Shown here: piece by piece, positions 7,714-9,429 of the stretch
Numbering within the stretch: the first letter of the stretch is position 1
Layout of the letters: every line of letters begins with the position of its first letter
From: Ignavibacteria bacterium
Lineage (GTDB): Bacteria > Bacteroidota > Ignavibacteria > Ignavibacteriales > Melioribacteraceae
Length of the DNA: 9,429 bases
Direction of reading: 5' to 3'
Assembly (NCBI GenBank): GCA_027347805.1
Contig: DAIEQP010000033.1
Coordinates: forward strand, 1-9,429
Made by a program: the position numbers and the translations under genes
Notes under the pieces: model-generated
Database searches by the model: none
What the model was told of the DNA's origin: nothing
The model's input: the letters and a program-made list of their open reading frames with translations, nothing else

Positions 7714-9429
7714 ATGTTTTCCCCATCAAACAAGAAGCTGCATGCGCTCGCTTCTTTTTTATTCATTTCTTTATTTTTATCCGGCTGTGGTGTCTGGAGA
7801 AATTTCACTACATATTTCAATACATATTATAACGCAAAAACATTATTCGATCAAACAGAAGAAACTATTCTAAAACAGAAAAAAGATATTTTTCTTTTTA
7901 GACCGGATCAACAAAAAAATCAGCAACAGGGCCAATACGGAACTTCGCAGTATGGTCAGCAGCAGCAGTACAACCAGAATCAGTATAACCAATATCAACA
8001 GGGCGGATATCAAAATCAGTATGGCGGCCAGCAGCAATATGGTGGAAATCAATTTGGCAATCAATCACAATTTGGTCAACAGGGAAATCAATCTGGCAGC
8101 CTTGCCACAGGAAATGTTTATCAGGACCTTACAAAAGTAATTGAAAAATGTTCTAAGATTTTGCAGTACGAAAATAAATCCGGGTATTTTGCTGATGCTT
8201 TATTCATTGCAGGTAAAGCACTTTATTATCAAGAAGAATATTCAAAAGCACAAAGAAAGTTTACAGAACTTGCCGGTCTTGGCGAGACAAACTACACTTT
8301 ACTTAACAAACTATGGCTCGCAAAAACCAATTTGCAATTGTTCAACATAGATGAAGGGTTAAAATTAACAGAAGAAGTAAAAGAAGAAGCATTACAAAAA
8401 AATGAAAAAGAAATTTATGGTGAAGCAGTTATTACCCGAATTTCATTTTTCATGTACCGCGAAGAGTTTACCAGAGCAGTCAATGAATGTCAATCCTTTT
8501 TAGATAATTCTGACAATGAGGATCTAAAAGGGTTGATTGCATTCCAGCTTGGAAAAATCAATCAGAGAATGGGTGACAAACAAAATGCTCTATTATCATT
8601 CAAGAAAGTGTTGGAATATGATCCTACTCCTGAAGTTGAATTTAAAAGTAGAATTGAACATGCAAAACTGTTAAAGCAGTTAGATAAGATTGATGAAAGC
8701 AGGGAAGAATTAGAGAATTTAAGAGATGCGGGAAAATTTAAAAATAACCTGGATGAGATTTATTTAGAACTTGGCGATATTTATGTAGCTCAGAATGAAA
8801 TTAAAAAAGCAGTAGATCTCTTTAAAATTGTTGATACAACATATAAAATGCTGCCAACCAGCGGAACTGCTAGTTTTAAACTTGCCGAAGTTTATAAAAA
8901 CAAAGTTAGGGATCTTGATAGCGCACAAAAATATTATGCAAAGCTTGCAATGTCCCCGGTTTCACTTGAGCTGAAAAAGAGTGCTGATATTACTGCAAAA
9001 AATTTGACCAAATATTTTACATATAAAGAAGAATACGAAACTCTCGTAAAACAGATCGATTATGTTAATCAACCAAAAGATTACATTCGCGATTCTATTG
9101 ATTATGCACTTGCATATAAAGAAGTAATGGATGAGGGGAGAATTTTAGTTGAGAAGCAAAATGCTCAAAATTCTGCTTCAAATTTTTCACAGAGAGTGCT
9201 GCCTTCACAAATAACCGATGATCAAATTTTACAGCAGCAGCGACAAGTTTTGTTGATGGAAAAACAAAAGGAGAGGATAAAAAATCCTAACCAGTACCAG
9301 GTGAGGCCGCCATCGCTAAGGGAATTAATAATACTTGGAAAAGCAAAAAAACCGGAAAGATTAAAAATTTCAGCTGATTCTGCCAAGCAAGTGATCGCAC
9401 AAAATTTATTTAATCAGGGAAGCATCTTC
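7714..9429 (+). CDS. TPR-repeat lipoprotein with Q/N/G/Y-rich linker, possibly SprE/PorW-like; 3' end cut by window edge
   Basis: The frame is open for 572 codons to the right edge. Residues 1-25 form a lipoprotein signal peptide: lysines at 7-8, a hydrophobic core, and the lipobox LSGC with C25 as the lipidated cysteine. After it comes CGVWRNFTTYFNTYYNAKTLF, a short helical region that resembles the start of mature SprE/PorW, the TPR lipoproteins of type IX secretion and gliding in Bacteroidota. A low-complexity linker (about 66-128) separates this from helical repeats of TPR character, e.g. about 160-190, 273-305, 347-379 and 384-415, with alternating small and aromatic residues and motifs such as YLELGDIYVAQNEIKKAVDLF. 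The last 70 or so visible residues are charged and Q-rich. An outer-membrane periplasmic-face location is likely: glycine follows the cysteine and no SDEE-like surface-export signal is seen. The SprE/PorW link rests on my recognition of the N-terminus; a general TPR or BamD-like lipoprotein is the alternative. It lies 63 bases after glnB. Confidence 0.85.
   Translation, partial: MFSPSNKKLHALASFLFISLFLSGCGVWRNFTTYFNTYYNAKTLFDQTEETILKQKKDIFLFRPDQQKNQQQGQYGTSQYGQQQQYNQNQYNQYQQGGYQNQYGGQQQYGGNQFGNQSQFGQQGNQSGSLATGNVYQDLTKVIEKCSKILQYENKSGYFADALFIAGKALYYQEEYSKAQRKFTELAGLGETNYTLLNKLWLAKTNLQLFNIDEGLKLTEEVKEEALQKNEKEIYGEAVITRISFFMYREEFTRAVNECQSFLDNSDNEDLKGLIAFQLGKINQRMGDKQNALLSFKKVLEYDPTPEVEFKSRIEHAKLLKQLDKIDESREELENLRDAGKFKNNLDEIYLELGDIYVAQNEIKKAVDLFKIVDTTYKMLPTSGTASFKLAEVYKNKVRDLDSAQKYYAKLAMSPVSLELKKSADITAKNLTKYFTYKEEYETLVKQIDYVNQPKDYIRDSIDYALAYKEVMDEGRILVEKQNAQNSASNFSQRVLPSQITDDQILQQQRQVLLMEKQKERIKNPNQYQVRPPSLRELIILGKAKKPERLKISADSAKQVIAQNLFNQGSIF
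7909..8097 (+). repeat. Low-complexity coding repeat: Q/N/G/Y-rich linker
   Basis: About 63 codons encode almost only Q, N, G, Y, S and F, in degenerate units such as QYGGQQQYGGNQFGNQ. The DNA contains a run of four CAG codons (7957-7968), but CAA and CAG are mixed elsewhere, so it is a degenerate rather than a perfect tandem repeat. The composition is like that of prion-like or flexible adhesive segments. It lies between the lipid-anchored N-terminus and the TPR region, so a spacer role across the periplasm is one reading. Confidence 0.85.

Noticed and set aside
7957..7968. (CAG)4 run as a phase-variable repeat
   Set aside because: It is short and in triplets, so copy changes would not shift the frame; at most linker length would vary.
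7870..8064. Minus-strand ORF rich in Leu and Ile that looks like a small membrane protein
   Set aside because: It is the reverse complement of the Q/N/G/Y-rich coding repeat; its apparent hydrophobicity comes from reading CAG, CAA and AAT-type codons backwards. It has no convincing ribosome site.
7952..8140. Plus-strand ORF in another frame within the lipoprotein gene
   Set aside because: It overlaps the low-complexity region and the lipoprotein frame stays open through it without a frameshift.

Overview
The window looks like ordinary chromosome from an AT-rich member of the Bacteroidota/Chlorobiota/Ignavibacteriota (FCB) group. My best guess is the Ignavibacteria. Three things point there: SecA has FCB-type insertions, there is a DUF2723 (TMEM260-type) membrane glycosyltransferase, and the last gene resembles the SprE/PorW TPR lipoproteins of this group. 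Clear Shine-Dalgarno sequences stand in front of secA and glnB, and a full GlnE adenylyltransferase is present. Both fit Chlorobi/Ignavibacteria better than classical Bacteroidetes, which rarely use Shine-Dalgarno sites and mostly use other nitrogen control. This placement is inference from sequence features, not a database match.

Layout. On the minus strand, transcribed leftward from about position 4100, lie glnE (4098-1255) and, one base after its stop, a DUF2723 multi-spanning membrane protein. That gene begins at a TTG codon (1253) and runs off the left edge. On the plus strand, transcribed rightward from the same 147-base divergent spacer, lie secA (4246-7302) and glnB (7312-7650), nine bases apart. 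After a 63-base gap comes a long lipoprotein gene (7714 to beyond 9429) with a Q/N/G/Y-rich linker followed by TPR-like helical repeats. It runs off the right edge. No RNA genes, mobile elements, CRISPR arrays or convincing terminators were seen.

How the genes may work together. GlnB (P-II) and GlnE belong to one nitrogen-sensing cascade: uridylylated or unmodified P-II tells GlnE whether to remove AMP from, or add it to, glutamine synthetase. Here the two genes flank secA on opposite strands. SecA drives Sec-dependent export, the DUF2723 protein probably glycosylates exported proteins or handles a lipid-linked sugar, and the lipoprotein is exported through Sec and may serve a type IX secretion/gliding apparatus. 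The right half therefore has an envelope/secretion theme with nitrogen regulators mixed in.

Most of the window is housekeeping. The points most worth a second look are the unusual low-complexity linker in the lipoprotein, the divergent motifs in the second (adenylylating) half of GlnE, the secA-glnB pairing beside divergent glnE, and the TTG-started gene tightly coupled to glnE. I found no convincing new defence or mobile system.
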